A stretch of 64,000 nucleotides of DNA from Isochrysis galbana (taxonomy: Eukaryota; Haptophyta; Isochrysidales; Isochrysidaceae): the NCBI GenBank assembly GCA_018136815.1, contig CM030933.1, positions 3,273,144 through 3,337,143 on the forward strand, read 5' to 3'. Under the pieces are notes generated by a model, which was not told the origin of the DNA, made no database searches, and saw only the letters and a program-made list of their open reading frames with translations. A program made the position numbers and the translations under genes. Position 1 is the stretch's first letter; each line of letters begins with the position of its first letter. Positions 38,129 through 47,330 of this stretch are shown one piece after another.

Positions 38129-39133
38129 TTATGCCACCCAGCTCTTCACTAGCTTACTACCTGCGCTAGCCGGAGCACCCCTCCCTCCACACTCAAGCAG
38201 CCCCCCACGCCAGGATCCTGTTTTGGTCTCGCAGGCAAGGGGGCCTAATGGGAGGGTGAGGAGCAACTCCTCAAAGAGGAGCTTTGGGGAAGGAGATGTT
38301 TGAGTGGGGGCGCTATACCCTTGCGCTAGGCATGGGCAGCGACGCCGCCTCAAAACATGTCCTCCCTCTGGTCTTGAGTCGAAATTTTTGGTGTTTGAAT
38401 CCGAGGGCGAGGGGGTTTGTGCTTCTTGGGTTGGTTGTAGTGGGATGAGGGAGTGGGAGATGGAGTGAAGTGTTGAAAGAGGGCCCAAGGCAGGGCACTG
38501 AGTTGTAGGTACTTGTGGCCCACAAGCGTGGGGTGAAAACGAAAATTGTATCAACATGTGTCTTGAATTGAAATTTTTGGTGCTTTGAACAGAGGGCGGG
38601 GGGGTTCGTGCCGTTTGGGTTGGTTGTGGTGTGAAGGGGGAGTGGGAGAGGGAGTCTTGTGTTGAGAGAGGGCCCAAGGCAGGGCACTGAGTGATTGGTA
38701 CTAGTGGCCCACAAGAGTGGGGTGAAGACGAGAATTGTGTCAACAAGTTGGAAAACAGAGGCATGGGGTGCTCTCCGTATGGGGTTGATGGTTGTGAAGT
38801 GCCCTCCCATGTTGGGTGCACTGATGGTAGAGGTTTCCACCATGGGGAGGGCAGCTGAGCTGCCCTCCCACATGAGGTGCTCTTGGGGTGGGAGGGTTTC
38901 CCACTGTTGGAGGGGGTCTCCAAGACCCCCTGCATGATGCGCAGAGCCATGGTGGCAACCTGTTCGGTGCCAGTGCTCGCCACCCCGCGCGCTTGCGCGG
39001 GTGTGGTTTGGATGGGTTGGATGGGCTCTGAGAGGGCTTTCTGACGAGCCGCCTCGGGCGGCGTGGGGCGTCCCAGGTGGGGCGCGGTGGCGAGGGTCGC
39101 CTGGGGCTCGGGAGCGGTCGCGGCACGCTCCAT
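38129..39133 (-). CDS. MERA-type ORF of the non-autonomous LINE derivative (334 aa)
   Basis: Single ORF covering most of the TSD-flanked element. N-terminus MERAATAPEPQA resembles the starts at 48176 (MERAPTAPTSQP) and 58490 (MERAPPPA). The rest is Pro/Ser/Thr-rich and lacks the zinc-finger region of full ORF1. Its middle is duplicated: units of ~190 bp at 38370-38559 and 38560-38749 encode repeated CGP..P.TQCPALGPLST segments. Whether it is translated is unknown. It may simply be an open relic of the ORF1 N-terminus. Confidence 0.45.
   Translation of the reverse strand: MERAATAPEPQATLATAPHLGRPTPPEAARQKALSEPIQPIQTTPAQARGVASTGTEQVATMALRIMQGVLETPSNSGKPSHPKSTSCGRAAQLPSPWWKPLPSVHPTWEGTSQPSTPYGEHPMPLFSNLLTQFSSSPHSCGPLVPITQCPALGPLSTQDSLSHSPFTPQPTQTARTPPPSVQSTKNFNSRHMLIQFSFSPHACGPQVPTTQCPALGPLSTLHSISHSLIPLQPTQEAQTPSPSDSNTKNFDSRPEGGHVLRRRRCPCLAQGYSAPTQTSPSPKLLFEELLLTLPLGPLACETKTGSWRGGLLECGGRGAPASAGSKLVKSWVA
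38370..38749. repeat. Two-copy tandem duplication, ~190-bp unit
   Basis: Landmarks gtcttga(g/a)t.gaaatttttggtg, agagggcccaaggcagggcactgag and gtggcccacaag.gtggggtgaa occur once in each unit with roughly 85-90% identity by eye. Both units preserve the minus-strand reading frame of the element ORF. Confidence 0.8.
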
Positions 39134-39203
39134 AGTTCAAACTATAACAATAGTTTTTTTGATATATAAAGAACAACAAAACAACCTGAGTATGTACTAC
39201 AAA

Positions 39204-39860
39204 CTATTCAGCATCACTCTCACTCTCACTCTCCAGCAGGTCAGCCAGCTCTCCCGCGTTACAAGGACACTCCTCAGGGACATTCTCATCATACGAAGCA
39301 TCACTCTCCTCACCCGCTCCCTCCATAGCATTCGGCTCAGCCTCAGCCTGCAACAGGATCCATTTGGCGTCCTCTGTCGTTCCATACTCCTCCAGCTTGA
39401 GGACATGAGCTCCCGTCTCACCGTCGATCTCGTAGTGCACGAGTGCGTTGACGCGCTCCCTATTAATTGTGCGACGTGCATCCTTGTTCGCAACGACGAC
39501 GACGCCCACGCACCAGCCCACAACCGGCCATCGGTAAAGCACATGCCGGCCCTCGAGCGAGGCGTGCTCAGGTGTGCCAGGGACAAGCATACGGGCCGGC
39601 GGAGGGTCGGGCACTAAACGAAAGCCAGGGGGGGGCTCACATGGCGCGGGAGGTGCGCCCCCCTCATCTGGATCATCGTCATCGTCATCGTCCATCTCGT
39701 CGTGCTTGTCGTCGTACATGATGCCGGAGCCGTCGATGTCGTCATCGGCGACGTTGAAGAGATCGTCGGGGTCCTCGGGCTCCTTGTCCGGTGGATAGGA
39801 CTCGACTTCGTGGTAACCCATGTCGTCGTCCTCCCACGTGAACTTCTCACCGGTGGGCAC
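39204..39860 (-). CDS. Acidic protein with GWCVG-type domain, possibly transposon-derived
   Basis: 218 codons, ATG at 39860 (MPTGEKFTWEDDDMG). N-terminal ~75 residues are very Asp/Glu-rich (D7 run). A folded part follows, GRHVLYRWPVVGWCVGVVVV...NALVHYEIDGE...WILLQAEAE, and the tail ESESESDAE is acidic. The V-Y-x-W-P-x-x-G-W-x-x-G plus W-x-L-L pattern reminds me of a domain accompanying algal transposon proteins, but I cannot name it with certainty. A minus-strand acidic tail of similar style ends near 51110. Frame is intact, and no intron signals were sought beyond the ORF. Confidence 0.5.
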   Translation of the reverse strand: MPTGEKFTWEDDDMGYHEVESYPPDKEPEDPDDLFNVADDDIDGSGIMYDDKHDEMDDDDDDDPDEGGAPPAPCEPPPGFRLVPDPPPARMLVPGTPEHASLEGRHVLYRWPVVGWCVGVVVVANKDARRTINRERVNALVHYEIDGETGAHVLKLEEYGTTEDAKWILLQAEAEPNAMEGAGEESDASYDENVPEECPCNAGELADLLESESESDAE

Positions 39861-39913
39861 ACCCTCGAGTTGGATGAGGTCGTCGCCTGTGCCGTCGGCA
39901 GTCAGGAGACCGC

Positions 39914-40390
39914 CCCACGCTGGGGGAAAACCCCTTTCGGGTAAAACAACGCAGGGGGGGGGGGGGGCACTCGTGAGATAGGAGCCCAGAAGCGCTAATC
40001 TCCCTCGCTAGAGCGAGAAAGCGAGTGGCCGCGGCGAGCCGCGGCCCTTCTCTCCTGGCTCTGGCGCCCCCGTCTTCTCTTACCCAAACGGGGCGAGAAG
40101 ACACGTATCTGCCGGAGGGGAGAGCTGCCGCTCCCCCCTCCCCTCCCTCTTCCCGCCTTTTCCTCCTCTCTTCCCTGCGGCGGGGGCCCATGGCGCGCGC
40201 CTGCGGCCCCTCTTCAGGTCCCCAGGTGGCGAGCAGGGGCCTAGGAGCACAGCTCAGGGGGCAGGTGAGGCTGGGGCAAGGCCCTGGCCCCTCCTGCCTC
40301 TCCCTCGCTGGCGCTCCGAGCCCCTGCGGGTCGACTGGAGCTGGCTGGGGGGTCCTGAACAGGGGGGCCCAGGGGGAGGAGGGGCTGGTC
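39914..40390. repeat. GC-rich dispersed repeat, copy 1
   Basis: Matches 47331-47800 over nearly its whole length: ccacgctggggg.aaacccctttcgggtaaaa, a G13-16 run, gcgctaatct, aaacggggcgagaagacacgt, gcggcgggggcccatggcgcgcg, gaggctggggca. A shorter, more diverged copy is at 45300-45460. Contains no convincing ORF. Both long copies lie beside LINE sequence, so this may be untranslated LINE or satellite-derived DNA. Confidence 0.8.
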
Positions 40391-40412
40391 AGAGGGATGG
40401 GCTGGCCACGGC

Positions 40413-41150
40413 GCGCGGGCGGCGGCGGCGATTGGCGTGGCTGCTAGGGCGGCACCTTTCGATATGGTGCCTGGTGGGGCATTCTGTCCAAGTGGATAGC
40501 CGAGAAAGCGCGGTTAGCGCGCCCGGTCGCGTGTGAAAGTTGGGCACTCCGGCCCATTCGGCCGGGTGACGTAAGCGTAGTTGACGGCGCCACACACGGC
40601 CGACCACAGCGCGATGCGCGCGGGCGGCGGCGGCGATTGGCGTGGCTGCTAGGGCGGCACCTTTAGGTATGGTGCCTGGTGGGGCATTCTATCCCAGTGG
40701 GAGACCGAGAAAGCGCCGGCAGCGCGCCCGCTCGCGTGTGAAAGTTGGGCACTCCGGCCCGTACGGCCGGAGACGTAAGCGTAGTTGACGGCGCCACACA
40801 CGGCCGACTACGGCGCGATGCGCGCGGGCGCGCGGGCGGCGGCGGCGATTGGCGTGGGTGGCAGGATGGCATTGTTTCAATTAGTTGTTGGCGATGCATC
40901 CACACTAGTCACATCGACCAAAACACGCGAGGAGCGCGCCCGGTAGTGGTGGGAAGTTGGATCTCGGTACGTTAACGTTGACGCGGTTTCTGCGCCAAGG
41001 CCGATTTTCGACAAGGTGCGCGAGGGTAGAGAGGGCAATTGGCTCGGCCACTAGGGCAGTATATCTTGATTTGACTTTATGCTCTGTAACTAGTTGAAGT
41101 GGATGAACAAAGAAGTCCATGCTGCCCGCCCGGTCGCGGTGCCAAGTTAG
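40413..41150. repeat. Tandem ~203-bp repeat, two good and about two decayed copies
   Basis: Copies at ~40413-40613 and ~40614-40818 share gcggcggcggcgattggcgtgg, ggtgcctggtggggcattct, gtgtgaaagttgggcactcc and gacgtaagcgtagttgacgg. A third (~40819-41020) keeps only the ends and scattered words, and a possible fourth (~41021-41150) is barely recognisable. No RNA gene signature seen. Confidence 0.7.
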
Positions 41151-42838
41151 CCGCTATAGCCCTCGGTGACTAGTGGTTCACGTGAGCGTCGCTTGAGTTT
41201 TGTGATACTTTCTTGCACATTAAAGTCCAATAGTACGAGTATAGCTCATGGTCCAGTGTGCATAGAAGCGGGCCTTTTGGACCCAGTAAGTTGGCGTCAC
41301 AAATTTCCTCGTCATTCGATGTTTGTGCCTCGCATGAAGGGCCTCACTGAAAAAATACCGGGAGGGGGGCCCGACTGTATTTCGCGCTCCGCCTTCGAAG
41401 GCCCGAAATTCGGTAATTTTCGAAATTTTCGCCGGATAACCCCCAATTTTTTTCGCTGATGCATCTCACCGGAACCCTTAGGGAGCTTGTTTAGCCCTTC
41501 AATCTCCCATTGTAGCTCGTGCCATCCGCAATTCCATAGTGAGTGAGCGACCGGGCTATCTGAGAGGGGGCGCGCGCATTGGCGCATGTCAATTGCCGGA
41601 AGGAAGGGCTGGACAGCTGGGGCGGGTGTCGGGTGTGTGTGTGCTGGAAGCGACATTCTGCCCTTTGGGGACGGCAGAGGACGGGGTTCCAGCCCCGCAA
41701 CCCCAAAAGTGGCCTTTCGTGGGCACTAGCATCCTTCATTGTGGCTCCAACGCGCCAAAATCTACTAAAAAAAAACTCCCTGGCCACCGCGAAAAAAATA
41801 CCGCATTGTCTTCGCTCGTACTCGCCACCATGAAACAATTGGCTTCTGAAACTTTGCAGAAGCTCTTATGATAGCATGAGACACCTCTCCATGCATTCAC
41901 ATCGACTTTTGGGTGCAATTGTGAAAAGTCGATTTTTCCCGTCCCCACCTCTAGCATGGGGGGCAGTAGGAGGCGCGCCTGGCAGCCTACGCGCATGACT
42001 GTGGCTGGCCGAGGCACGCTACGCCGCGGACGCGTCGATTAGCGGCCCGACGTTCGCCCGTGCTCGCGTCGGACGTCGGCCCTCCGCGATAGTGATTTCT
42101 GGCCAATTTGCGCGTTTTCTTGTTACGCATCGCTGTGGGGGCTACTAGCCCGGGCTACCGTGGGGGGTCTAGGGCCCAAAGGGCACCGGATATGTGCTAG
42201 TTACACCTATCCGGTCACCATATCCAAAAATCTTGTAATGAATTCTCAATCTTGACTTGGTCAATTTTCACCCTTAGAAGTTAAAGTAGCTGTTTGACCG
42301 CCCTATAACTTTCGGAAAGCGCTGGAGATAGTGATCCACCCGAAGGTAACGAGGGAGCCGAAATGCGAGAGAAACGAGAGAACAAACCGGGGAAAGAGCG
42401 AGCGCTGGGACCTGAAGTGGCGCCCTTGACCTGAAGGGGATATGAAACCCCAACTAGTGGCGCTCACACCGTCGGCTGTCCAACCTTGTCACCTTGTGAT
42501 GGTCGGGTGGGCAGATTCTATGCAAGATGACGGTGACGAGGGCTGCGGCATACCGTCGATAGCCGCCTGCAGCCCTCGCGCCGCACTTGCGACCTAGTAA
42601 AGGAGAGCCCGTAAGTTTAAATAATAATAATGACGCCGATCCAGGGCGTTAGGGCTCCGTAGTGTCGCTTGACCACCGCGATGCGTGCGATGCCCGGTCA
42701 CGAAGGAGTCTCTTCTTCATTTACCTGTAGAACACTTGGTCACAACACATCAACGCATCAATCATCGATCACAGACGAGCTGCTCTATTTGCCTTACACA
42801 GGGGTTAGGGAAGCTGGAACAGAGGAAGTTGCTTACTC
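41151..42838. other. Long segment without recognised features
   Basis: Base composition is closer to average than in the genes, ORFs are short and overlapping, and I see no domain, repeat, tRNA or splice-linked exon set. A small (aat)n stretch is at 42619-42630. It includes the 3' flank of the minus-strand gene ending at 42839. Confidence 0.4.
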
Positions 42839-43732
42839 TCAAACCTTGCAGCCATCCGCAGCCCCTTCTTGGGAGGACGAGGGCAAGGGAGAATCATCAT
42901 CCGAGGGATTCTGGCCGCCTTTCTTGGCCGGCTCCTGAGCCATCGCGCCTTCCGTTAAGGAAGGTTCCCCTTGCGCGACGGTGACAGGGCGAGCGATGAC
43001 GACGGGCACACCAGCAGCATCGGAGGTGCCGGGCTCGGCGGCTCCTTGCTGAGCGGCTTGAGCGGCTTGAGCAGCTGCTGCGGCGTCATGCTGCCTCTTC
43101 TTATAACACCCAAGACCCGTCAAACAACATCCAACGACGGCGCAAACGATCCCGATGATGAGGCCAACGGGAATGACAATGATTTGGTCGGAATTGCTTG
43201 ATGAATAGGAGGAGGAAGAGGTCATAGGACGTGGCGGTGGCGAGGGCGGAGGGTCGGTATATCTGTATGATAAGGTGTAGCCGAGGCGCACGCCGCATCC
43301 GTCAGTATCAAAAATGTCGCCATTGCGGCACACAACTTTTATGCACGATGCTTTGCCAGCCCAATCAGGAACTGCCACCGACATTGAAGGTGTATTGCTT
43401 GAGCATTTGCTGCACATTCGAAAGGACCATCCTGTGCCGTATGAAGTGGACCCACATTCCGATCCTGCAGCGGCATAGATGTCGGGCTCGTCAGAATGTT
43501 CACCACTGAGGAAATACCAGTGAGTGTCGACGGTTGGCGAGGTGATTGCCAGCCGTCTTGAGACACGATTGTTGGTCCAATATCTGATGCCAAAGCGTAT
43601 CGTCCCACTCGTTTGAACTCTCGTTTCTGGGACGGTGAAACTATTTGATACGTGAGTCGCGCCAACTCTCGAGCAGAAAGCAATGGCGAAGATGAACAGA
43701 TCGCGCTTGGGCAGATCATGAGCATGCGTCAT
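42839..43732 (-). CDS. Type I membrane protein of unknown function
   Basis: Frame open to 43798, but the ATG at 43732 gives MTHAHDLPKRDLFIFAIAFC, a plausible signal peptide, so I choose it (297 aa). Ectodomain of ~150 residues with several Cys (SECGSTSYGTG, CSKCSSN, CIKVVCRNGD, DGCGVRLG), a short PPPSPPPRP linker, then a TM helix IIVIPVGLIIGIVCAVVGCC followed by YKKRQ, and an Ala/Gln/Ser-rich cytoplasmic tail ending EGAADGCKV. The Pro linker before the TM echoes the giant receptor at the left edge. No family recognised. Unlike most genes here, no long C/T tract precedes it. Confidence 0.7.
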   Translation of the reverse strand: MTHAHDLPKRDLFIFAIAFCSRVGATHVSNSFTVPETRVQTSGTIRFGIRYWTNNRVSRRLAITSPTVDTHWYFLSGEHSDEPDIYAAAGSECGSTSYGTGWSFRMCSKCSSNTPSMSVAVPDWAGKASCIKVVCRNGDIFDTDGCGVRLGYTLSYRYTDPPPSPPPRPMTSSSSYSSSNSDQIIVIPVGLIIGIVCAVVGCCLTGLGCYKKRQHDAAAAAQAAQAAQQGAAEPGTSDAAGVPVVIARPVTVAQGEPSLTEGAMAQEPAKKGGQNPSDDDSPLPSSSQEGAADGCKV

Positions 43733-44162
43733 GTGTGCGATTGATGACGTGTGAGTGAACCTGGGGGACCTAAAGGCGGGGAACGGAGCACGCTTCACTT
43801 AAGTTTGTGCTGCTTGTGCGAGCCACACGGCAGCGTAGTGCGTGCGCTGTTCCTTCGACGCGGTGCGCAGAATGCAGAGCGCTGGGCGCTGGGTGGGCAC
43901 CTGAGCGTCGCGCCAAAAGGTTGTGCCGAGCTCTCTCTTGCTTGATCGTCGACCGAGGAGGCTGAAGAGTTCGATGTACAGCGACGAGTTGCTGCAGTGA
44001 CGAATGGACCTGCAGGGGTCGCCGCGCTTGGCAGTACAGCAGCAGTGGCGGGGCTTGTGCGACTTGAAGGCGGGGGGATAGAGCGCCGCGCGGGGTGGAC
44101 CTGGGACGAGCAGGGGCGGGACAGGAGCGGGACAAGAGGTGCGGGGGGGAGCGGGGGAGGAG

Positions 44163-44450
44163 AAGGGCTGCGCGCTTCCAAATAACAAATCTGGAGATTC
44201 TGGGCTACACACTATCAAAGGACGTCGTCCTTTACTTTCTACTCACTACCACTTACTGAGAATCTGCAAGATTCCCAGATTCCCTCCATCAAGTCAAACC
44301 CTTCGGACTTTGACCTCGATCGATCGTCTCCACTCCCACAGAGACGATCATCGAGGTCAAAGTCCGAAGGGTTTGACTTGATGGAGGGAATCTGGGAATC
44401 TGCAGCCCAGAATCTTCAGATTCGTTTTTTTTTGGAAGCGCGCAGCCCTT
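44163..44450. repeat. Long foldback (inverted repeat), ~288 bp
   Basis: Inner arms 44263-44330 and 44341-44405 are complementary except for about one or two positions, with a 10-nt loop at 44331-44340. Outer arms (aagggctgcgcgcttcc at 44163-44179 and its complement at 44434-44450, plus the aatctggagattctgggct region) extend the stem. A ~50-nt insert on the left side forms a bulge. Transcription would give a strong hairpin RNA. Could be a foldback element or a hairpin-RNA source. Confidence 0.85.
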
Positions 44451-44765
44451 CCGCTCCCTCGAGTGCATCTTGGACTTCATCTCAGTTCACCTCTCGATGT
44501 ATTCGCTACTAGTAAAGTAAACAGCCGAGCTGTGAAATGTGATATACTGTAAACAATTATGTAAAAAATAGCATTATGTGTTATTATTAGTATTATCTGT
44601 CCCCGGATCTGCATTATTGGTATCTGTAGAACATGGCCTCAGGTCGTTTGCCTTCATTTGGTACCCCTCGTTTCCAAATACGCGATGCGTCGGTACAAAA
44701 AAAAGAAAAGGCACCCCTCAACCATGTCTATAAATGGAATGGCGGCTGATGATGTAGTACGCAAG

Positions 44766-45732
44766 CGATTGCAATGGATCATATATATAATAATAATCTA
44801 TCTGAGCATTAGTACCACTACTCTCACTAGCCCGGTACTAACACGACAGCCCTCAGCGCACCTGCCCGTACACCTTGGCGCGTGCTGTTGTCACAGATAC
44901 ATACTCCTATGCACCCTTCCACATCTCCCCCCTCGCAGGCCCCCGGCTCCCATTCTAACTCCCCACAAGTTAAAATGAGGGAAAACCCATTGAGGCGGTC
45001 CGGTCGACGCCGGCCGACTCTCCGGGAAAAAGCACCGGGGGGGGGGGGAGGAACCTCTCGTCAAAAAAGGAGAACGGCCCTTACAGCTCGCGCCGCGAGC
45101 GGTCCTCGAAGAAATAAATGTCTGCGCCCCCCGATACCTGCCACAGGGACGTCTTGAGCCACTCCCTTCTTCTCGCCTCTCCTGTCGCCAGCCGCCCCCC
45201 TTCGCCCGTTTGCTAACGCAAACGGGGCTCGTTTCTCACCACACTCCATCGGGGGGGGTGCAAATCCCCCCTCTCCCTCGTTCCATTCTCTTCCGCCCCG
45301 GTCCCTGCGGCGCGTCGCCATGCGGCGCGCCATGGCCTGCTCTCAGAGGTCCTTCAGGGGCGCCCAGAGGGCCAGCAAGGGCAGCTCAGGGGGCAGTGGA
45401 GGCTGGGGCTCAGCCCCTGGCCCCTCCTGCCTCTCCCTCGCTCGCCTCGCTGGCCTTGGGTGCCGCCCTGAGGCCCCTGTCTGCCTGGCGACCAGGGATG
45501 GGGGGGGGAGTCAGTACGAGAGCAGGCCCATGCGGGCCTGGGAGTGCGGCTCGCGGCCCGCGCCCACTAGGGGTCTGGGCTGTATTGATGAGTGCCCTGC
45601 CCCTGCCAGAGGGCAGGGGCTGGGGTTGAATGTACGGGCCCACCCCGGGGGGTGTCCGCAATGGAGAGAGGGGGGCGCGAGGCCCCCATTGACCCCCACT
45701 TATAAAAGTAGGTTCGATTGCAATGGATCATA
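44766..45732 (-). mobile_element. 931-bp insertion with 18-bp target site duplication
   Basis: The word cgattgcaatggatcata occurs at 44766-44783 and 45715-45732, bracketing 44784-45714. Removing the insert and one copy restores an uninterrupted reading frame (codons R-L-Q-W-I-I). The left end carries the reverse complement of the repeat at 27188-27315 with an (att)n end, so the element is read on the minus strand with its 3' end at 44784. Its interior includes GC-rich sequence related to the repeats at 39914 and 47331. No protein of its own is recognisable, so it looks like a SINE-like or truncated non-LTR element. Confidence 0.82.
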
Positions 45733-46113
45733 AGAAAGATGGACGATAACTTTAAAAAATTCATCTTACCTCTCTTTCCGCCATACCAGCAACATCAAAT
45801 ACAAAAAAGCTCGGTCCCAGGACACCGGGTCGAGCTCACCATGAGTGCGCTCCTGCCGAGCGAGTCCACCGCGGCAAGGGCAATCAAAAGTCGTTTCGAC
45901 GGCATATTTACCCGTATGTCCATTTTTTCCCCAGTCCAACGTGGGCTAGGACAGGCCTCCGTCGCTCACCGCCGCGGCCGACCGATCCGAGGCCCTTTCC
46001 GGCTGCCATCCTGTGCGGCGGCGGAGCGCGGCGACGTCGCGCGGGCGGGTGGATCGGGCCGATGGCGTGGTGAACATTTTTTGTCCCTCTGACACGAACA
46101 AGGGGCGCCGGGC

Positions 46114-46566
46114 ATGAACGTTCAAGATTCAGCGTATACATTGCCCACCGATTGCGACACTGAATGCGTGTTATTGCGCCGAGATGGCAATGGATGGAAA
46201 TTCAAAGGCTCTGGGGTCAACGTTGCATACAATCAAATCGACGAAATTAAGAAACAGCTTAAAACTTTGAAAGTTAGAAATTTCACCCATGTATACGTGT
46301 TTGGTGACTCCTTGCTGCTAAGCACGAGGGAACAGAGTTTATCCAAATTCAATGGAGACATCCTAAGTGGATTTATAGATAAAAAGACCCCGCCCCCCCC
46401 CTCCACCTCCGTCGCGAGGGTGTCGCAGTCCACTCCTGTCCTTCCTCCCTCCAAGATACGTGAGAAATTTCAGAACAATATGAGCACATACGACAGGGAG
46501 AAGAAGAGAATGCCCGGGTCAAAACGCGAACAGATCTCGGGCTACCGCCCGACTTGGCAAGGTTGA
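46114..46566 (+). CDS. Unknown protein, 150-codon ORF of lower GC
   Basis: ATG at 46114. Contains a regular-looking segment (NQIDEIKKQLKTLKVRNFTH, YVFGDSLLLSTREQSLSKF), a PPPPSTS linker, then a basic stretch. Its last ~35 codons are probably the wrong frame, because an alternative frame from ~46460 to 46769 is more protein-like, so the ORF may be broken. Not recognised. See the pseudogene entry for context. Confidence 0.4.
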   Translation: MNVQDSAYTLPTDCDTECVLLRRDGNGWKFKGSGVNVAYNQIDEIKKQLKTLKVRNFTHVYVFGDSLLLSTREQSLSKFNGDILSGFIDKKTPPPPSTSVARVSQSTPVLPPSKIREKFQNNMSTYDREKKRMPGSKREQISGYRPTWQG

Positions 46567-47019
46567 AGGCGATGACCGCGACATTGGCAAACGGCTGGTA
46601 TACGTTCTCGGATCAGACTCGCGTGCATTGTATGGAAGCACAGCGGCTTGTTGATGCACTGAAGCCTTTCGTGGCATTGATCAACAACAACTACGACATA
46701 ATAGAAATGGGCCCCCCTCCCGAGCACGTTAAGAATGGGCTCGCATTGAATGAAGATGTTGCCACGTAGCTCACCCACTACTGGTGCTTTATCAGAAGGT
46801 CACAAGTAGGTACTGGACAGCGCTGTATCAGTCAATCGAATCGAAAATTTCGAGACCAAATCTGCAAACCTGGACTTGAGACCGGGGGGGGTCCGAATCT
46901 GTGTGTCTTGTGCGTCAGCGGCAACACGGGGAACTGTTCAATTGTAATTGTGAGTGCGTACCTTACACGAATATTCATGCCTACAGCCTTCAGATGGGCG
47001 GCAAGAATACAACAGCGGC

Positions 47020-47130
47020 TCAGCCAGATTCTGGCCCTGCTGTTGTGCAGGGAACAAGTACCTGCCTGTTCCCTCCAGGGAACAGGGCCCTGCCTGTTTC
47101 CTGCTTCTGTGGCTGCTGAGGAGGCGATAA
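47020..47130 (-). mobile_element. LINE ORF1 N-terminal fragment
   Basis: Minus strand encodes SPPQQPQKQETGRALFP, nearly the same as SPPHQPQKQGTGRALFP in the ORF1 at 62881. It is followed by repeated ggaacaggca words and then diverges. Neighbouring bases 46780-47019 and 47131-47330 show nothing else recognisable. Confidence 0.7.
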
Positions 47131-47330
47131 TAAAATAATTAATGTTATATCCTAGCCAACCCCACTAGCTAATTGGACACAACTTTTCCATCCCGGAATC
47201 CCGCCATGCCTGACGAGCCAGGTGTCCGAGTGCTACCGGGGGGAGGGGGCACTGCCCCCTCCCCTCGATATTTGTCCTCCCCCCAGTGCACGCACCGACG
47301 CCGCGCACCCCAGCACGTCCTCTCCTCGAG

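Larger units (their letters stand above)
38001..39180 (-). mobile_element. TSD-flanked LINE derivative, internally deleted (element 38020-39161)
   Basis: A perfect 19-bp direct repeat, atatataaagaacaacaaa, at 38001-38019 and 39162-39180 brackets 1142 bp. Read on the minus strand the element begins with a stem-loop (aaactat-tgtt-atagttt), then ATGGAGCG (protein start MERA) as in the other LINE ORF1 copies here. It ends in an A/T-rich tail (ccataaaaatttgttaaaaat...) that recurs at 52315-52342. It has both LINE ends but no endonuclease or reverse transcriptase, so it is a non-autonomous derivative, and the perfect TSD suggests recent insertion. It lies 24 bp beyond the stop codon of the ORF at 39204-39860. 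Confidence 0.8.
44633..46769 (+). pseudogene. Decayed lower-GC gene(s) split by a 931-bp insertion
   Basis: An ATG at 44633 (MASGRLPSFGTPRFQIRDAS) runs to an A8 stretch near 44696, where a frame change leads into MSINGMAADDVVRKRLQWII, cut at 44783 by the insertion. Coding resumes in the same frame at 45733 (RKMDDNFKKFILPLFPPYQQ) and fades near 45940 in a GC-rich patch. A second piece (46114-46566, MNVQDSAYTLPTDCDTECVL...) changes frame near 46460 into EQYEHIRQGEEENARVK...LNEDVAT, which ends at 46769. Composition is more A/T-rich and codon use differs from neighbours. No family recognised. It may be a transposon- or virus-derived gene, but nothing here proves that, and whether the two pieces were one gene is uncertain. 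Confidence 0.5.
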
